A stretch of 64,000 nucleotides of DNA from an uncultured Christensenellaceae bacterium (GCA_944380285.1 CALWGZ010000010.1:22098-86097), one strand, 5' to 3'; counted from the first letter of the stretch, positions 36,340 through 48,719 are shown. Made by a program: numbers and translations. The notes: generated from the letters alone by a model not told the origin.

Positions 36340-37167
36340 ATGGCACAATTCGACATCGAACTCGTCGGCAAAGTCGGCTCGATGGCGCTCGTCAACAAGA
36401 AGTGGAGCGACGTCGACTACAATGTGCTCGCGCACATCAGCCGCCAGCTGCGCCCCGGCTACATTTGGGTGACCAGCGGCGCGACCGAGATCGGGCGCAT
36501 AGACTATATCCGCCGCACGGGCAAGGAGCTCAAGGGCGCGTACACCGACGTCAAGAGCGACTATGCGGCGCAGGGACAGGCGATCTTGATGGAGAGCTAT
36601 CGCCGCTACGTCAACCCCATGTACGGCATTAGGCAGATACTCGTCGAGCACCAGCACTTCAACGACGACGCAAAGGCGGAATCGCTCAAACAATTGCTGC
36701 TGCGCTGCCCCGAACAGGGCGCGATCCCCATTGTCAACTACAACGATCCCCTTTCCAACGAGGAGATCGTCAAGACGGAGATCCAAGTGCTGATGCAGCG
36801 CAAAAAGCACGTCGTCCATTGCGCGGACAACGACGAGACCGCCGCGCAGATCGCCGACCTCGTCAAGTGCAAGCACCTGCTCATCTATACGTCGACGGAC
36901 GGCATCTACCGCGTCCCCGGCGACCCGTCCACGCTGATCCCCGAGATCAAGGGAAAAGACGACCTCGAATTGATCGCCGCGATCGACGAGTGCCAAAAAC
37001 TGTGCGACGGCAGTTCGCGCGTGGGCGCAGCCGGAGCTCGCGCCAAATTGGAGTACATCAAGTCTCCGGCGGCGAACGGCACGCGCGTCTACATCGCCAG
37101 CCCCAAGTACGACATCAAGGACATCTTGTCCGGCGACGCGCCCTGCACGCGCATCTTCATCGCGTGA
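36340..37167 (+). CDS. Amino-acid kinase family protein (glutamate 5-kinase-like)
   Basis: A 275-residue protein with the amino-acid-kinase fold and no PUA domain. LVGKVGSMALV is the phosphate-binding start, and VTSGATEIGR matches the VSSGA motif of ProB. NYNDPLSNEE, DNDETAAQIADLV and YTSTDGIYRVPGDP match the substrate and ATP segments of glutamate 5-kinase. No proA is adjacent, and residues around the substrate loop differ from standard ProB. Another AAK substrate is therefore possible. Its stop overlaps the next start (GTGA). Confidence 0.72.
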   Translation: MAQFDIELVGKVGSMALVNKKWSDVDYNVLAHISRQLRPGYIWVTSGATEIGRIDYIRRTGKELKGAYTDVKSDYAAQGQAILMESYRRYVNPMYGIRQILVEHQHFNDDAKAESLKQLLLRCPEQGAIPIVNYNDPLSNEEIVKTEIQVLMQRKKHVVHCADNDETAAQIADLVKCKHLLIYTSTDGIYRVPGDPSTLIPEIKGKDDLELIAAIDECQKLCDGSSRVGAAGARAKLEYIKSPAANGTRVYIASPKYDIKDILSGDAPCTRIFIA

Positions 37168-37628
37168 TAGAGAGTTTTGCCCCCGTCTTCGACGGCGACA
37201 GCCGAGTGCTGATACTCGGCAGCATGGCTTCGGTCAAGTCGCTCGAGGCGGGGTTTTTCTATATGCATCCGCGCAACCGCTTTTGGGGCACGCTCGCCGA
37301 GATCACCGGCGACCCCGTCCCCGAGAGCATAGAGGGCAAGAGGGAATATCTGCTCGCCCACCGCATCGCGCTGATGGACTCGATCAAGACGTGTACGCGC
37401 AAGGGCTCGCTCGACGCCGACATCCGCGACGTCGTCCCGAGCGACATTCCCGCAGTCATCGCCGCGTGCAAGATCGCCGCCGTCTTCTGCAACGGCGCAA
37501 AGTCGTACGAGGTCGCAAAGCGCGCATACCCGGACATCGACTTCATACGCCTGCCGTCCACGTCGCCCGCCAATGCCGGCGCGTGGGACAAGAGCAAGTG
37601 GATGGCAATCAAGAAGTATTTGGTTTGA
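37164..37628 (+). CDS. DNA-deoxyinosine glycosylase (UDG superfamily, family 6)
   Basis: A 154-residue base-excision repair enzyme that removes hypoxanthine (deaminated adenine) from DNA. The active-site region is GSMASVKSLEAGFFYMHPRNRFWG, where the Asn of HPRNRFW is the catalytic position of this family. The second UDG motif is LPSTSPANAGAW. The start is a GTG at 37164 overlapping the kinase stop, because the conserved N-terminus IESFAPVFDG begins there. The stop codon is the TGA inside TTTGACCGC, the first bases of a repeat element. Confidence 0.88.
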   Translation: MIESFAPVFDGDSRVLILGSMASVKSLEAGFFYMHPRNRFWGTLAEITGDPVPESIEGKREYLLAHRIALMDSIKTCTRKGSLDADIRDVVPSDIPAVIAACKIAAVFCNGAKSYEVAKRAYPDIDFIRLPSTSPANAGAWDKSKWMAIKKYLV

Positions 37629-37847
37629 CCGCGCAAGCGGGCAGGTGAGCAAGGTTTTGAGCCGCTCTTTCGGGCGCCTTAGCGCGTCGGCGTGCGGCTA
37701 AGACCGCAGAGGGTATTGACCCTGCACGCGCGCCGCGCAAATTCATCCCGAAATAGCGTGCTCAAAACTGCTACGCACCGACAAACAAACCGACGGAAAA
37801 CATCCGCCGGTTTTTTGTCGGCTTGCTCACCTGCCCGTTGCGCGGTC
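37626..37847 (+). repeat. Family-2 structured element, copy 1 (inverted-repeat bounded)
   Basis: A 222-base element closed by GACCGCGCAA..GGTGAGCAAG at the left and its complement CTTGCTCACC..GCGCGGTC at the right (26 pairs, one bulge). Inside, GTTTTGAGC pairs with GCTCAAAAC, then a GC-rich helix carries the conserved apical segment CTAAGACCGCAGAGGGTATT. A separate 3' hairpin is CCGACAAA..TTTGTCGG. The left end contains the stop codon of the glycosylase gene. A related copy is at 62781-62997. Confidence 0.85.
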
Positions 37848-37857
37848 TTTTTTAGGC

Positions 37858-38257
37858 TTGGTTCTATGCCGAAACAAGTATAAGCGCGCGATGACTGCGC
37901 GCTTCCATAACGTTGCCGAGGGCAACATTTCACGCTTGCGCGATGCGCAAGCATTTCACGCGGCGGTCAAATGGCCGCCGTATTTCACGTTTGCGCGACA
38001 GCGCAGACATTTCACCGCCGGGGCAGCTTGCCCGGCTTGCGCGGTCTATTCGTGGGCGTGGTTCTATGTCGTTACAAGTATAAACGCGCTGTCATAGCGC
38101 GCTTCCATAACGTTGCCGAGGGCAACATTTCACGCTTGCGCGATGCGCAAGCATTTCACGCGGCGGTCAAATGGCCGCCGTATTTCACGTTTGCGCGACA
38201 GCGCAGACATTTCACCGCCGGGCACAACTTGCCCGGCTTGCTCATCTGCCCGTTGCG
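37858..38257. repeat. 200-base tandem duplication of ATTTCAC-spaced hairpins
   Basis: Two units repeat with period exactly 200 (GCTTCCATAACG at 37901 and 38101) and are identical over at least 120 bases. Each unit is a row of hairpins separated by ATTTCAC: GTTGCC/GGCAAC, GCTTGCGC/GCGCAAGC, CGGCGG/CCGCCG, GTTTGCGC/GCGCAGAC, and GCCGGGCA/TGCCCGGC in the second unit. Each unit ends with a fragment like the right end of the family-2 element (TTGCGCGGTCTATT). Frames through it are open only because of the hairpins; no gene is called. Confidence 0.9.
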
Positions 38258-38307
38258 CGGTCTATTTTTGGGCTTGGTAGTAAGAGTGGCAGAGGAGAGG
38301 GTATTGA

Positions 38308-38350
38308 CCTTTTTTGTTCCGCGCTTTCTTTGTGGTGCGGAACAAAAAAA
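38308..38350 (+). terminator. hairpin with T/A flanks, terminator-like
   Basis: TTTTTTGTTCCGC pairs with GCGGAACAAAAAA around CGCTTTCTTTGTGGT-like loop bases. It could stop transcription from the left. Confidence 0.5.
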
Positions 38351-38386
38351 GACGAACCCGCTTTCGCGAGTCCGTCTTTTTGTTAT
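38348..38386 (-). terminator. terminator of the PFOR gene
   Basis: On the minus strand, AAAAAGACG..ACTCGCG, loop AAAG, CGGGT..CGTCTTTTTTT, a few bases after the PFOR stop. Confidence 0.85.
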
Positions 38387-38392
38387 CGTTGA

Positions 38393-42119
<3,727 letters not shown>

Positions 42120-42142
42120 TGAAAAAGTTTTGCGGAGGTCGT

Positions 42143-42979
42143 ATGAACGCGATAGAGCTCAAAGACGTGCATTACGCCTATCCCGGCTCGGAAGAGAGCG
42201 GGCAAGAGGCGGTCAAAGGCGTGACCCTCTCCATCGAGGAGGGCAGCTTTGTCGCGCTCGTCGGGCACAACGGCAGCGGCAAATCCACGCTCGCGCGCCT
42301 GCTCAACGGGCTGTTCGTCCCCACAAACGGAGACGTCGTCGTATACGGCGTCAACACCAAGGACGAGAAGAGGATATACGACGTGCGCAGCCGCGTCGGC
42401 ATGGTCTTCCAAAACCCCGACAACCAGATGATCGCGACCAACGTCGCCGACGACATCGCGTTCGGACCCGAGAATCTCGGCGTCGAGCGAGAGGAGATAA
42501 TCCGCCGCGTCGATTGGGCGCTCGAACAGGTCGGGATGAGCGAGTACCGCGACGGCACACCGTTCAAGCTCAGCGGCGGGCAAAAACAGCGGCTCGCGAT
42601 CGCGGGCGTGCTGGCGATCAAGCCGCGCGTGATGGTGCTCGACGAGGCGACCGCGATGCTCGACCCCAAGGGCAGGGACGAGGTGATGGCGGTCACGCGC
42701 AAGCTCAACCGCGAAGAGGGGATGACCGTCGTCCACATCACTCACTACATGGACGAGGCGCTCGGCGCGGACAGGCTGATCGTGATGAACGACGGGCTGG
42801 TCGTCGCCGACGGCAAGCCGAGCGAAGTTTTCAAACAATACGGGCTTTTGAGGCAGATCAAATTGGGCGTGCCGTACGTCACCAACGTCGCGGTCGCGCT
42901 GCACGCGGCGGGGCTGGACATCGACCCGCACATCGTCGGCGAGGACGAGCTGGTGGAGGCGATATGCGCATTGAAGTGA
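42143..42979 (+). CDS. ecfA1: Energy-coupling factor transporter ATPase EcfA1
   Basis: A 278-residue ABC ATPase of the ECF module that powers vitamin and metal uptake by several S components. Walker A is GHNGSGKSTLARLLNG, the Q-loop is FQNPDNQ, the signature is LSGGQKQRLAIAG and Walker B is VMVLDEATAMLDP. The ATG at 42143 follows GCGGAGGTCGT and starts the conserved IELKDVHYAY. It overlaps the second ATPase gene by 16 bases. Confidence 0.93.
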   Translation: MNAIELKDVHYAYPGSEESGQEAVKGVTLSIEEGSFVALVGHNGSGKSTLARLLNGLFVPTNGDVVVYGVNTKDEKRIYDVRSRVGMVFQNPDNQMIATNVADDIAFGPENLGVEREEIIRRVDWALEQVGMSEYRDGTPFKLSGGQKQRLAIAGVLAIKPRVMVLDEATAMLDPKGRDEVMAVTRKLNREEGMTVVHITHYMDEALGADRLIVMNDGLVVADGKPSEVFKQYGLLRQIKLGVPYVTNVAVALHAAGLDIDPHIVGEDELVEAICALK

Positions 42980-43914
42980 AGGATCTCGCGTTCACCTATT
43001 CGCCGGGCACGCCGTTCGCGAAGCGCGCTTTGGACGGGATAGATCTCTCGATCGAAGAGGGGGATTTCGTCGGCATTTTGGGGCATACCGGCAGCGGAAA
43101 ATCGACATTCATATTGCATCTCAACGGGCTGATCAAGTTGCAGAGCGGCTCGATCGACGTGTTCGACATCAAGCTCGTACCCGACAAGAAGAACAAGCAG
43201 GATCTGCGCAAATTGCGCGGCACGGTCGGGATGGTCTTTCAATATCCCGAGTATCAGCTGTTCGAGGACACGGTCGAGAAGGACGTCGCGTTCGGACCCA
43301 AAAATCTCGGACTTTCGCAAGAGAAGGTCGACCGCCGCGTCGAGAGGGCGATACGCCTTGTCGGCTTGGACTTCGAGGATATCCGCGGAAGGGCGCCGTT
43401 CGAGCTGTCGGGCGGTCAAAAGAGGCGCGTTGCGATCGCGGGCATCATCGCGATGCAGCCGCGCGTGCTCGTGCTCGACGAGCCGACCGCAGGGCTCGAC
43501 CCGTACGGCAAAGAGCAGATCTTGGAATTGATCACGCGCCTCAAAAAGGAGTGTTCGCCGACCGTCATCGTCATCTCGCACGACGTCGACGAGATCACGC
43601 GTTTTGCGAGCCGCATAGTCGTGTTCAACGACGGCAAGGTCGCATTCGACCTGCCCATGAACGAGCTGTTCCGCCGCTCCGAAGAGCTGGCGGCGATGGG
43701 GCTCGAGATACCGCGCGCGGTGCGCATTGCGGACAAGCTGAGGGCGCGTGGGATAGACCTCGGCGACGTCGTCAACGCCGACGATCTGGTGCGCGCGATA
43801 GTGCGAAAATTTGACAAAAACAATATGGACGAAACGGACATCGCCAAGTTGAGCGCAGCGCAGTTCGATTTCGGCTCGGACGAGGCGTTCGGCGGCGCGG
43901 GAGGGGAAGCATGA
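42964..43914 (+). CDS. ecfA2: Energy-coupling factor transporter ATPase EcfA2
   Basis: A 316-residue partner ATPase of EcfA1. MRIEVKDLAFTYSPG opens the domain. Walker A is GHTGSGKSTFILHLNG, the Q-loop is FQYPEYQLFE, the signature is LSGGQKRRVAIAG and Walker B is VLVLDEPTAGLDP. It starts inside ecfA1 and overlaps ecfT by four bases, a fully coupled operon. The last ~35 residues after the conserved C-terminal region are acidic and family-atypical. Confidence 0.93.
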   Translation: MRIEVKDLAFTYSPGTPFAKRALDGIDLSIEEGDFVGILGHTGSGKSTFILHLNGLIKLQSGSIDVFDIKLVPDKKNKQDLRKLRGTVGMVFQYPEYQLFEDTVEKDVAFGPKNLGLSQEKVDRRVERAIRLVGLDFEDIRGRAPFELSGGQKRRVAIAGIIAMQPRVLVLDEPTAGLDPYGKEQILELITRLKKECSPTVIVISHDVDEITRFASRIVVFNDGKVAFDLPMNELFRRSEELAAMGLEIPRAVRIADKLRARGIDLGDVVNADDLVRAIVRKFDKNNMDETDIAKLSAAQFDFGSDEAFGGAGGEA

Positions 43915-44759
43915 GAGACGTGTCTTTCGGTCAATACTATCCCACCGGCAGCGTCATCCACCGCCTCGATCCGCGCGCGAAGATCATCTTCATGCTCATC
44001 TACATGGTGATCATTTTCTTTGTCGCGTCCTATTGCGGATATGCGCTCGTCGCGCTGTTTTTGTTCACGGTGACCGCCGTCGCCAAGATCCCGATCAAGA
44101 CGCTTTTCAAAAGCGTAAAAGCGATACTGGTGTTGATGATCTTCACTGCGGTGATCAACATCTTCTTCTATCACGAGGGCAAGGTGCTTGTCGATTGGTG
44201 GATCATCGAGATCACGCTTGGGGGCATAGATTTCGCGATCAAAATGGCGCTGCGCATCTCCCTATTGGTGATGGGGACGTCGCTGCTCAGCTTCACGACG
44301 ACGCCCGTCGAACTGACGGACGCGATCGAGAGCCTTTTGCACCCATTGACCTACATCAAGGTGCCCGTTCACGACATCGCGCTCATCATGAGCATCGCGC
44401 TCAGATTTATCCCCGGTCTTATGGACGAAACGGACAAGATAATGATGGCGCAAAAGGCGAGGGGAGCCGAGATCGACACCGGCGGATTGGTCAAAAAGAT
44501 CAAGGCGATGCTCCCGGTGCTGATACCGCTTTTCGTCAGCGCGATCAGGCGCGCGGACGAGCTTGCCGACGCGCTCGACGCGAGGTGTTACAACGCGTCC
44601 AAGCACCGCACCAAGATGAAGGTGCTCAAATTCGGGGTCAAGGACGCGGTCGCGACGCTCATCGTGCTCGTGTTCGCGACGTTGATACTTTTGGACAAAT
44701 ATCTTTTGGGCGGCTTGGACGGCTACATCGTCGAGTTCGTCAAGGGGCTTGCGGGATGA
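43911..44759 (+). CDS. ecfT: Energy-coupling factor transmembrane protein EcfT
   Basis: A 282-residue membrane scaffold of the ECF transporter. FGQYYPTGSVIHRLDPRAKI is the usual N-terminus. About six hydrophobic segments are interrupted by two coupling-helix motifs with Ala-Arg-Gly (QKARGAEID and DALDARCYN, the second degenerate). It overlaps ecfA2 and truA by four bases each. Any S component must be encoded elsewhere; the Gx-type protein at 62084 is a possible but unproven one. Confidence 0.92.
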   Translation: MRDVSFGQYYPTGSVIHRLDPRAKIIFMLIYMVIIFFVASYCGYALVALFLFTVTAVAKIPIKTLFKSVKAILVLMIFTAVINIFFYHEGKVLVDWWIIEITLGGIDFAIKMALRISLLVMGTSLLSFTTTPVELTDAIESLLHPLTYIKVPVHDIALIMSIALRFIPGLMDETDKIMMAQKARGAEIDTGGLVKKIKAMLPVLIPLFVSAIRRADELADALDARCYNASKHRTKMKVLKFGVKDAVATLIVLVFATLILLDKYLLGGLDGYIVEFVKGLAG

Positions 44760-45553
44760 GATACGCGATCGTGCTCGAATACGACGGCGCGAACTATTAC
44801 GGTTTTCAGCGCCAGCGCAACTTCCCGTCCGTACAGCAGACGGTCGAAGAGGCGCTTTCGCTCAAGTTGCAATGTCCGATCACATTGATCGCCAGCGGCA
44901 GGACGGACACCGGCGTACACGCGATGGCGCAGGTCGCGCACTTTGACTGCGACGTCGAGATAGACGCGTCCGACTTCGGCTTTCGGGTCAATCCGCTGCT
45001 GCCGCGCGACATCGCGATCAAGGTGTGCTACCGCGTGGACGAGAGTTTCCACGCGCGCTTTGCCGCCAAACGCAAGACGTACGTCTATCGCGTCTATCTG
45101 TCCAAGATCCACGCTCCGCTCAAAGAGAAGTATTGCCACGTCTGTTTTTACGACGTCGACGTGGACAAGATGAAGGCGGCGTGCCGCGCGCTGGTCGGAG
45201 AGCACGATTTCCGCGCGTTCATGCTGTCCGAGAGCAAGATGGACAACACCGTCCGCACCCTCTACGACGTGCACATCGACGTGAGCGAGGAGGGCAGACA
45301 GCTCGATTTTTACTACACCGGCAACGGCTTTTTGCACAACATGGTGCGCTCGATGACGGGGACGCTGATCGACATAGGGCGCGGGCGCTTTCCGGCGGAC
45401 GCGATGGAGGGGATCATCGCCGGCAAAAAGCGCGCGAATGCGGGCAAGACTTTGGAAGGGAAGGGGCTGACTTTGGTGTCTGTCGATTACGGCGCGCCGC
45501 TTTCGGACGGTTTTTGCATTGAAAATCGCAAAAAAGTGGGCGCAAACGATTGA
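44756..45553 (+). CDS. truA: tRNA pseudouridine(38-40) synthase
   Basis: A 265-residue enzyme that modifies uridines 38-40 in the tRNA anticodon arm. The catalytic Asp is in ASGRTDTGVHA (about residue 53). LEYDGANYYGFQRQ and the C-terminal GNGFLHNMVRSMTGTL are family motifs. The order ecf-ecf-ecf-truA-rplM-rpsI is conserved in Clostridia. The promoter for rplM begins at the end of this gene. Confidence 0.95.
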   Translation: MRYAIVLEYDGANYYGFQRQRNFPSVQQTVEEALSLKLQCPITLIASGRTDTGVHAMAQVAHFDCDVEIDASDFGFRVNPLLPRDIAIKVCYRVDESFHARFAAKRKTYVYRVYLSKIHAPLKEKYCHVCFYDVDVDKMKAACRALVGEHDFRAFMLSESKMDNTVRTLYDVHIDVSEEGRQLDFYYTGNGFLHNMVRSMTGTLIDIGRGRFPADAMEGIIAGKKRANAGKTLEGKGLTLVSVDYGAPLSDGFCIENRKKVGAND

Positions 45554-45578
45554 CAGAACGTCACACTATTGATAATAT
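45550..45578 (+). promoter_or_regulatory. promoter of rplM-rpsI
   Basis: TTGACA, 17 bases, TAATAT. It overlaps the truA stop codon. Confidence 0.75.
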
Positions 45579-45584
45579 ATTAAG

Positions 45585-45650
45585 GCACGCACGAATGAAG
45601 GAGAACAAGCCCCTCTCCGACAAGAGGCAATTATCACACGGAGGTCTCAT
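45585..45650 (+). promoter_or_regulatory. rplM mRNA leader with small hairpin
   Basis: The leader has a CCTCT/AGAGG hairpin (45612-45627) 24 bases before the start codon. This is the position of known L13 autoregulatory leaders, but I cannot match the Rfam consensus by eye. Confidence 0.3.
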
Positions 45651-46079
45651 ATGAAGACATATATGGCAAAGCCGCAGGATGTCGAGAGAAAGTGGTACGT
45701 CGTCGACGCCACCGATATGTCCCTCGGTCGCCTTGCAAGCAATGTCGCGAGCGTTTTGAGAGGCAAGAACAAGCCCACCTTTACGCCCAATGTCGACACC
45801 GGCGATCACGTCATCGTCGTCAATTGCGCAAAGGTCGTCCTCACCGGCAAGAAGCTCGAGAAGAAGTATCACACCTACCACACCGGTTATGTCGGAGGGT
45901 TGAAGCAGATCCAGTACAAGACGTTGATGGAGACCAAACCCGAGAAGGCGGTCATGCTCGCCGTCAAGGGTATGCTCCCCAAGAATTCGCTGGGCAGACA
46001 GATGCTCAAGAAGCTGCGCGTCTACGCGGGCGCCGAGCACAACCACGCGGCACAGATGCCCGAACCGCTCAAATTCTGA
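45651..46079 (+). CDS. rplM: 50S ribosomal protein L13
   Basis: A 142-residue early-assembly protein of the large subunit. The N-terminus [19 protein letters not shown], then [17 protein letters not shown] and [20 protein letters not shown], are diagnostic. It has an ACGGAGGTCTC site and lies 15 bases before rpsI. Confidence 0.98.
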   Translation: MKTYMAKPQDVERKWYVVDATDMSLGRLASNVASVLRGKNKPTFTPNVDTGDHVIVVNCAKVVLTGKKLEKKYHTYHTGYVGGLKQIQYKTLMETKPEKAVMLAVKGMLPKNSLGRQMLKKLRVYAGAEHNHAAQMPEPLKF

Positions 46080-46094
46080 TAAGGAGTTCAAGAT

Positions 46095-46514
46095 ATGGCT
46101 ACTGCAAAGAAAACCAAGAAGAAGTTGCAATATTGGGGTACCGGCAGACGCAAGAAGGCGATCGCCAGGGTCAGACTCATCCCGGGCGGCACCGGCGCCA
46201 TCACCATCAACAAGCGCACGATCGACGAGTATTTCGGGCTTGACACCCTCAAGCTGATCGTTCGTCAGCCGCTCGAACTCACCGATTCGCTGAACAAGTT
46301 CGACGTGTTCGTCAACGTCTGCGGCGGCGGTTTCACCGGTCAAGCGGGTGCGATCAGGCACGGCATCGCAAGGGCGCTCGTCCTCGCGGATGCGGAGAGC
46401 TACAAGTCGACGCTCAAAGCGGCGGGCTTCCTGACCAGGGATCCGCGCACCAAGGAGCGCAAGAAGTACGGATTGAAGAAGGCTCGCAAGGCTCCTCAAT
46501 TCAGAAAGCGTTGA
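46095..46514 (+). CDS. rpsI: 30S ribosomal protein S9
   Basis: A 139-residue protein contacting P-site tRNA through its basic C-terminus ([12 protein letters not shown]). The [16 protein letters not shown] start and [19 protein letters not shown] are conserved. The first ten residues are a short lysine-rich extension. A strong terminator follows. Confidence 0.98.
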   Translation: MATAKKTKKKLQYWGTGRRKKAIARVRLIPGGTGAITINKRTIDEYFGLDTLKLIVRQPLELTDSLNKFDVFVNVCGGGFTGQAGAIRHGIARALVLADAESYKSTLKAAGFLTRDPRTKERKKYGLKKARKAPQFRKR

Positions 46515-46531
46515 TTCGACGTTGCATTGTC

Positions 46532-46566
46532 AAAGGACATACGCCTCGGCGTATGTCTTTTTTTTT
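46532..46566 (+). terminator. terminator of rplM-rpsI
   Basis: AAAGGACATACGCC, loop TCG, GGCGTATGTC-type arm and nine T. Confidence 0.92.
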
Positions 46567-46605
46567 GCGCCGTCCGCGGTTTGTGAGAAAACGTATCCGC
46601 AAAGG

Positions 46606-46634
46606 TTGACAATCGCGCTTTTCGGTGCTATCTT
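46606..46634 (+). promoter_or_regulatory. promoter of the MATE gene
   Basis: TTGACA, a 17-base spacer starting ATCGCGC, then TATCTT preceded by TGC. Confidence 0.6.
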
Positions 46635-46661
46635 TTTAGCGGTAAGGGAAGGAGCTGCCGC

Positions 46662-48035
46662 ATGACAAAAGATCTGACGATGGGCAAGCCGTCATCGGTG
46701 TTGATCAAGTTCGCGATCCCGATGATCCTCGCCAACATCTTCCAACAACTCTACAATCTCGCCGACAGCATCATTGCCGGCAACGTGCTCGGCGTCAACG
46801 CGCTGTCCGCGACGTCGGTGTCCTATCCGGTGACGCTGATCTACACGGGCATAGCGATCGGTGCGTCGCAGGGCGCGGCGGTAGTCATCGCCAACTTGAT
46901 GGGATCGCGGCGCTATCGCGACATGAGCACTGCTGTCGGGACGACGCTGCTGTCCATGTTCGCGGCGAGCGTTGTCTTGACGGTGGTGGGCGTGCTCGTG
47001 TGCGACCCCGTGCTCAAATTGCTCAAGACGGACGAGATCATCTTCGCTGACAGCAGCGACTATCTTGCGATCTACACCTACGGCGTGCCGTTCGTGATGC
47101 TCTACAACGCCGCGACCGCCGCGTTCAACGCGATGGGCGACAGCCGCACGCCGCTCATCTTGCTGATATGTTCGTCTGTGGTCAATGTCGTGCTCGACCT
47201 CGTGTTCACCGTCGAGCAATGCGGGATTTGTTGGGGCGTGAGCGGACTTGCTTGGGCGACGTTCATCGCGCAGGGCGCGGCGTGCGTCGCGTCGCTTTGG
47301 TGGATGTTCGTCAAGCTGCGCCGCCTCGTCCGCGCCGAGGAGAGCGAGTCGGAGCGGCAGGGTAGGGTCAAGCCGTTCTCGCTGTCGCAATTGCGCTCCA
47401 TCTTGCACATCGCCGTGCCCAGCATGCTTCAACAACTGTTCGTGCCCGTAGGGCTTCTGTTCGTGCAGGCGGTGGTCAACGGCTTTTCGCCGTCTGTGAT
47501 CGCAGGCTACACCGCCGCGGTCAAGGTCAACACGATGTGCATTTCGTGCAACAACATGCTCGGCAACGCGATGAGCGCCTACACCGCACAAAACCTCGCC
47601 GTCGCCGCGCGCGACCGCGTCAAGAGCGGATTGAAGTGGGGCAACGTGCTCGCGCTGTCCGTTTCGGCGGTGTTCTTGATAGTTTCCTTGACCTGTTCTC
47701 GGTTTTTGATAGGTTTGTTCGCCGGTTCGCAGGACGCCGGATTTGATGAGATGGTCGACGCAGGCAAGCTCTTCCTTACGATCACTTCGCCGTTCTACCT
47801 CCTCGTCGGCGTCGAGCTCGTCTTCAACGGACTTCACCGCGGCGAAGGCAAGATGCTCCTGTTCATGCTCGCAACGGGCGGCGACCTCGTCTTCCGCGTC
47901 GCGTTTTCGTACATCCTCGCGCCGTCGCTGGGCTTCACCGGCGTATGCTGGGCGTACGCGATCGGCTGGATCGTCGGGCTTGCGTTTGCTCTTGGCGGAT
48001 ACTTTATATCGGGGAAGAGACCGCTCCGCTTTTAG
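46662..48035 (+). CDS. MATE-family efflux transporter
   Basis: A 457-residue multidrug/toxin exporter with 12 predicted helices in two homologous halves. The typical opening is PSSVLIKFAIPMILANIFQQLYNLADSI, with repeated IPSMLQQL-like segments in the second half. It is probably driven by a Na+ or H+ gradient, such as the one Rnf would make. The last codons (RPLRF and stop) lie inside the left end of a repeat element that starts GACCGCTCCGCTTTTA at 48019. The C-terminus may therefore have been replaced by the element. Confidence 0.9.
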   Translation: MTKDLTMGKPSSVLIKFAIPMILANIFQQLYNLADSIIAGNVLGVNALSATSVSYPVTLIYTGIAIGASQGAAVVIANLMGSRRYRDMSTAVGTTLLSMFAASVVLTVVGVLVCDPVLKLLKTDEIIFADSSDYLAIYTYGVPFVMLYNAATAAFNAMGDSRTPLILLICSSVVNVVLDLVFTVEQCGICWGVSGLAWATFIAQGAACVASLWWMFVKLRRLVRAEESESERQGRVKPFSLSQLRSILHIAVPSMLQQLFVPVGLLFVQAVVNGFSPSVIAGYTAAVKVNTMCISCNNMLGNAMSAYTAQNLAVAARDRVKSGLKWGNVLALSVSAVFLIVSLTCSRFLIGLFAGSQDAGFDEMVDAGKLFLTITSPFYLLVGVELVFNGLHRGEGKMLLFMLATGGDLVFRVAFSYILAPSLGFTGVCWAYAIGWIVGLAFALGGYFISGKRPLRF

Positions 48036-48345
48036 GGGACACCCGAAAATAACGCTTCGAATCAAAACGCGCGCGTTTGCTTGCAAACTGTGCGCGTTTT
48101 TCATACTCGCTATTTTCGGTTTTCCCCTAAAATACCCCTTCCCACGGGACAAGCGCTCGCTCACCGCTCGCGGTCCCGTAAGGTGAAGTCCCCGAAGAGC
48201 GCGGTCGTTCGGGGACTTCGTTATCGTATCTCGCCCAAACGCGGTTGGGCGAGATGAAATCACCGCATTATTCTTAAAAGCGATGTTTCGTGTTTATTTT
48301 GTAATGCGGATGAAGTAGGTTTTTAACTCTGCTGCCTCCACGAGG
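48019..48345 (+). repeat. Family-1 multi-hairpin element, copy A
   Basis: It starts at GACCGC inside the MATE 3' end. P1 outer arms (ACCCGAAAATA..TATTTTCGG) enclose a terminator-like hairpin. P2 has stem ACGGGAC/GTCCCGT with a CGCTCGCTCACCGCTC loop. P3 has stem GAAGTCCCCGAA with TTCGGGGACTTC and loop GAGCGCGGTCG. P4 has stem ATCTCGCCCAA with TTGGGCGAGAT and a CGCGG loop. A tail ends in CTGCCTCCACGAGGCC. Confidence 0.85.
48064..48101 (+). terminator. terminator-like hairpin within copy A
   Basis: AAAACGCGC..GCGCGTTTTT with a Gly/Thr-free loop region; it probably ends the MATE transcript. Confidence 0.6.
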
Positions 48346-48600
48346 CCACCAAAGTGCTAATCGCTTGAATCAAAGGCGCACCGAAAGGCGCGCCTTTTTC
48401 ATACAAGCGGCACTTGGGTTCCCCCTCAATACTCCCCCTCCGACAGGGGACTTGTTCGCTCCGCTCACGCCCCTGCAAGGGGCGGCTGTCAAAGAGCGCG
48501 GTCATTTGACAGCCGCGTTATCGTATCTCGCCCAAGCGCGGTTGGGCGAGATGTGAACGCAACCTTGTTCGTAAAAGGCAACTGTTCGTTTTGACTTTTA
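48346..48600 (+). repeat. Family-1 multi-hairpin element, copy B
   Basis: P1 arms ACCAAAGTGC and GCACTTGGGT enclose GGCGC..GCGCCTTTTT (48372-48399, terminator-like). P2 is CAGGGG/CCCCTG. P3 is GGCTGTCAAA with TTTGACAGCC, loop GAGCGCGGTCA. P4 is as in copy A. It then continues into GTTTTGACTTTTA. It follows copy A directly in the same direction and is nearly identical to copy D from P2 to P3. Confidence 0.85.
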
Positions 48601-48628
48601 TACAGCGGAATAAATGACGACACTTGTC

Positions 48629-48690
48629 GCGCGAAACCGCGCTTCTCGCGCGACTTGATAGCGAAGTCCCCGAATGACCGCGCGAAAAGT
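48629..48690 (-). repeat. Family-1 element, truncated copy
   Basis: On the minus strand it keeps half of P3 (CGCGCGGTCATTCGGGGACTTC in two pieces) and a complete P4 hairpin GTCGCGCGAGAA with TTTCGCGCGAC. P1 and P2 are missing. Confidence 0.6.
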
Positions 48691-48719
48691 TCGATGCAGA
48701 ACCGATCAAATCACCGCAA

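Noticed and set aside
37858..38257. A possible CRISPR array.
   Set aside because: The constant word is only 7 bases, the intervening parts are palindromes and not unique spacers, the large unit is 200 bases, and no cas gene is present.
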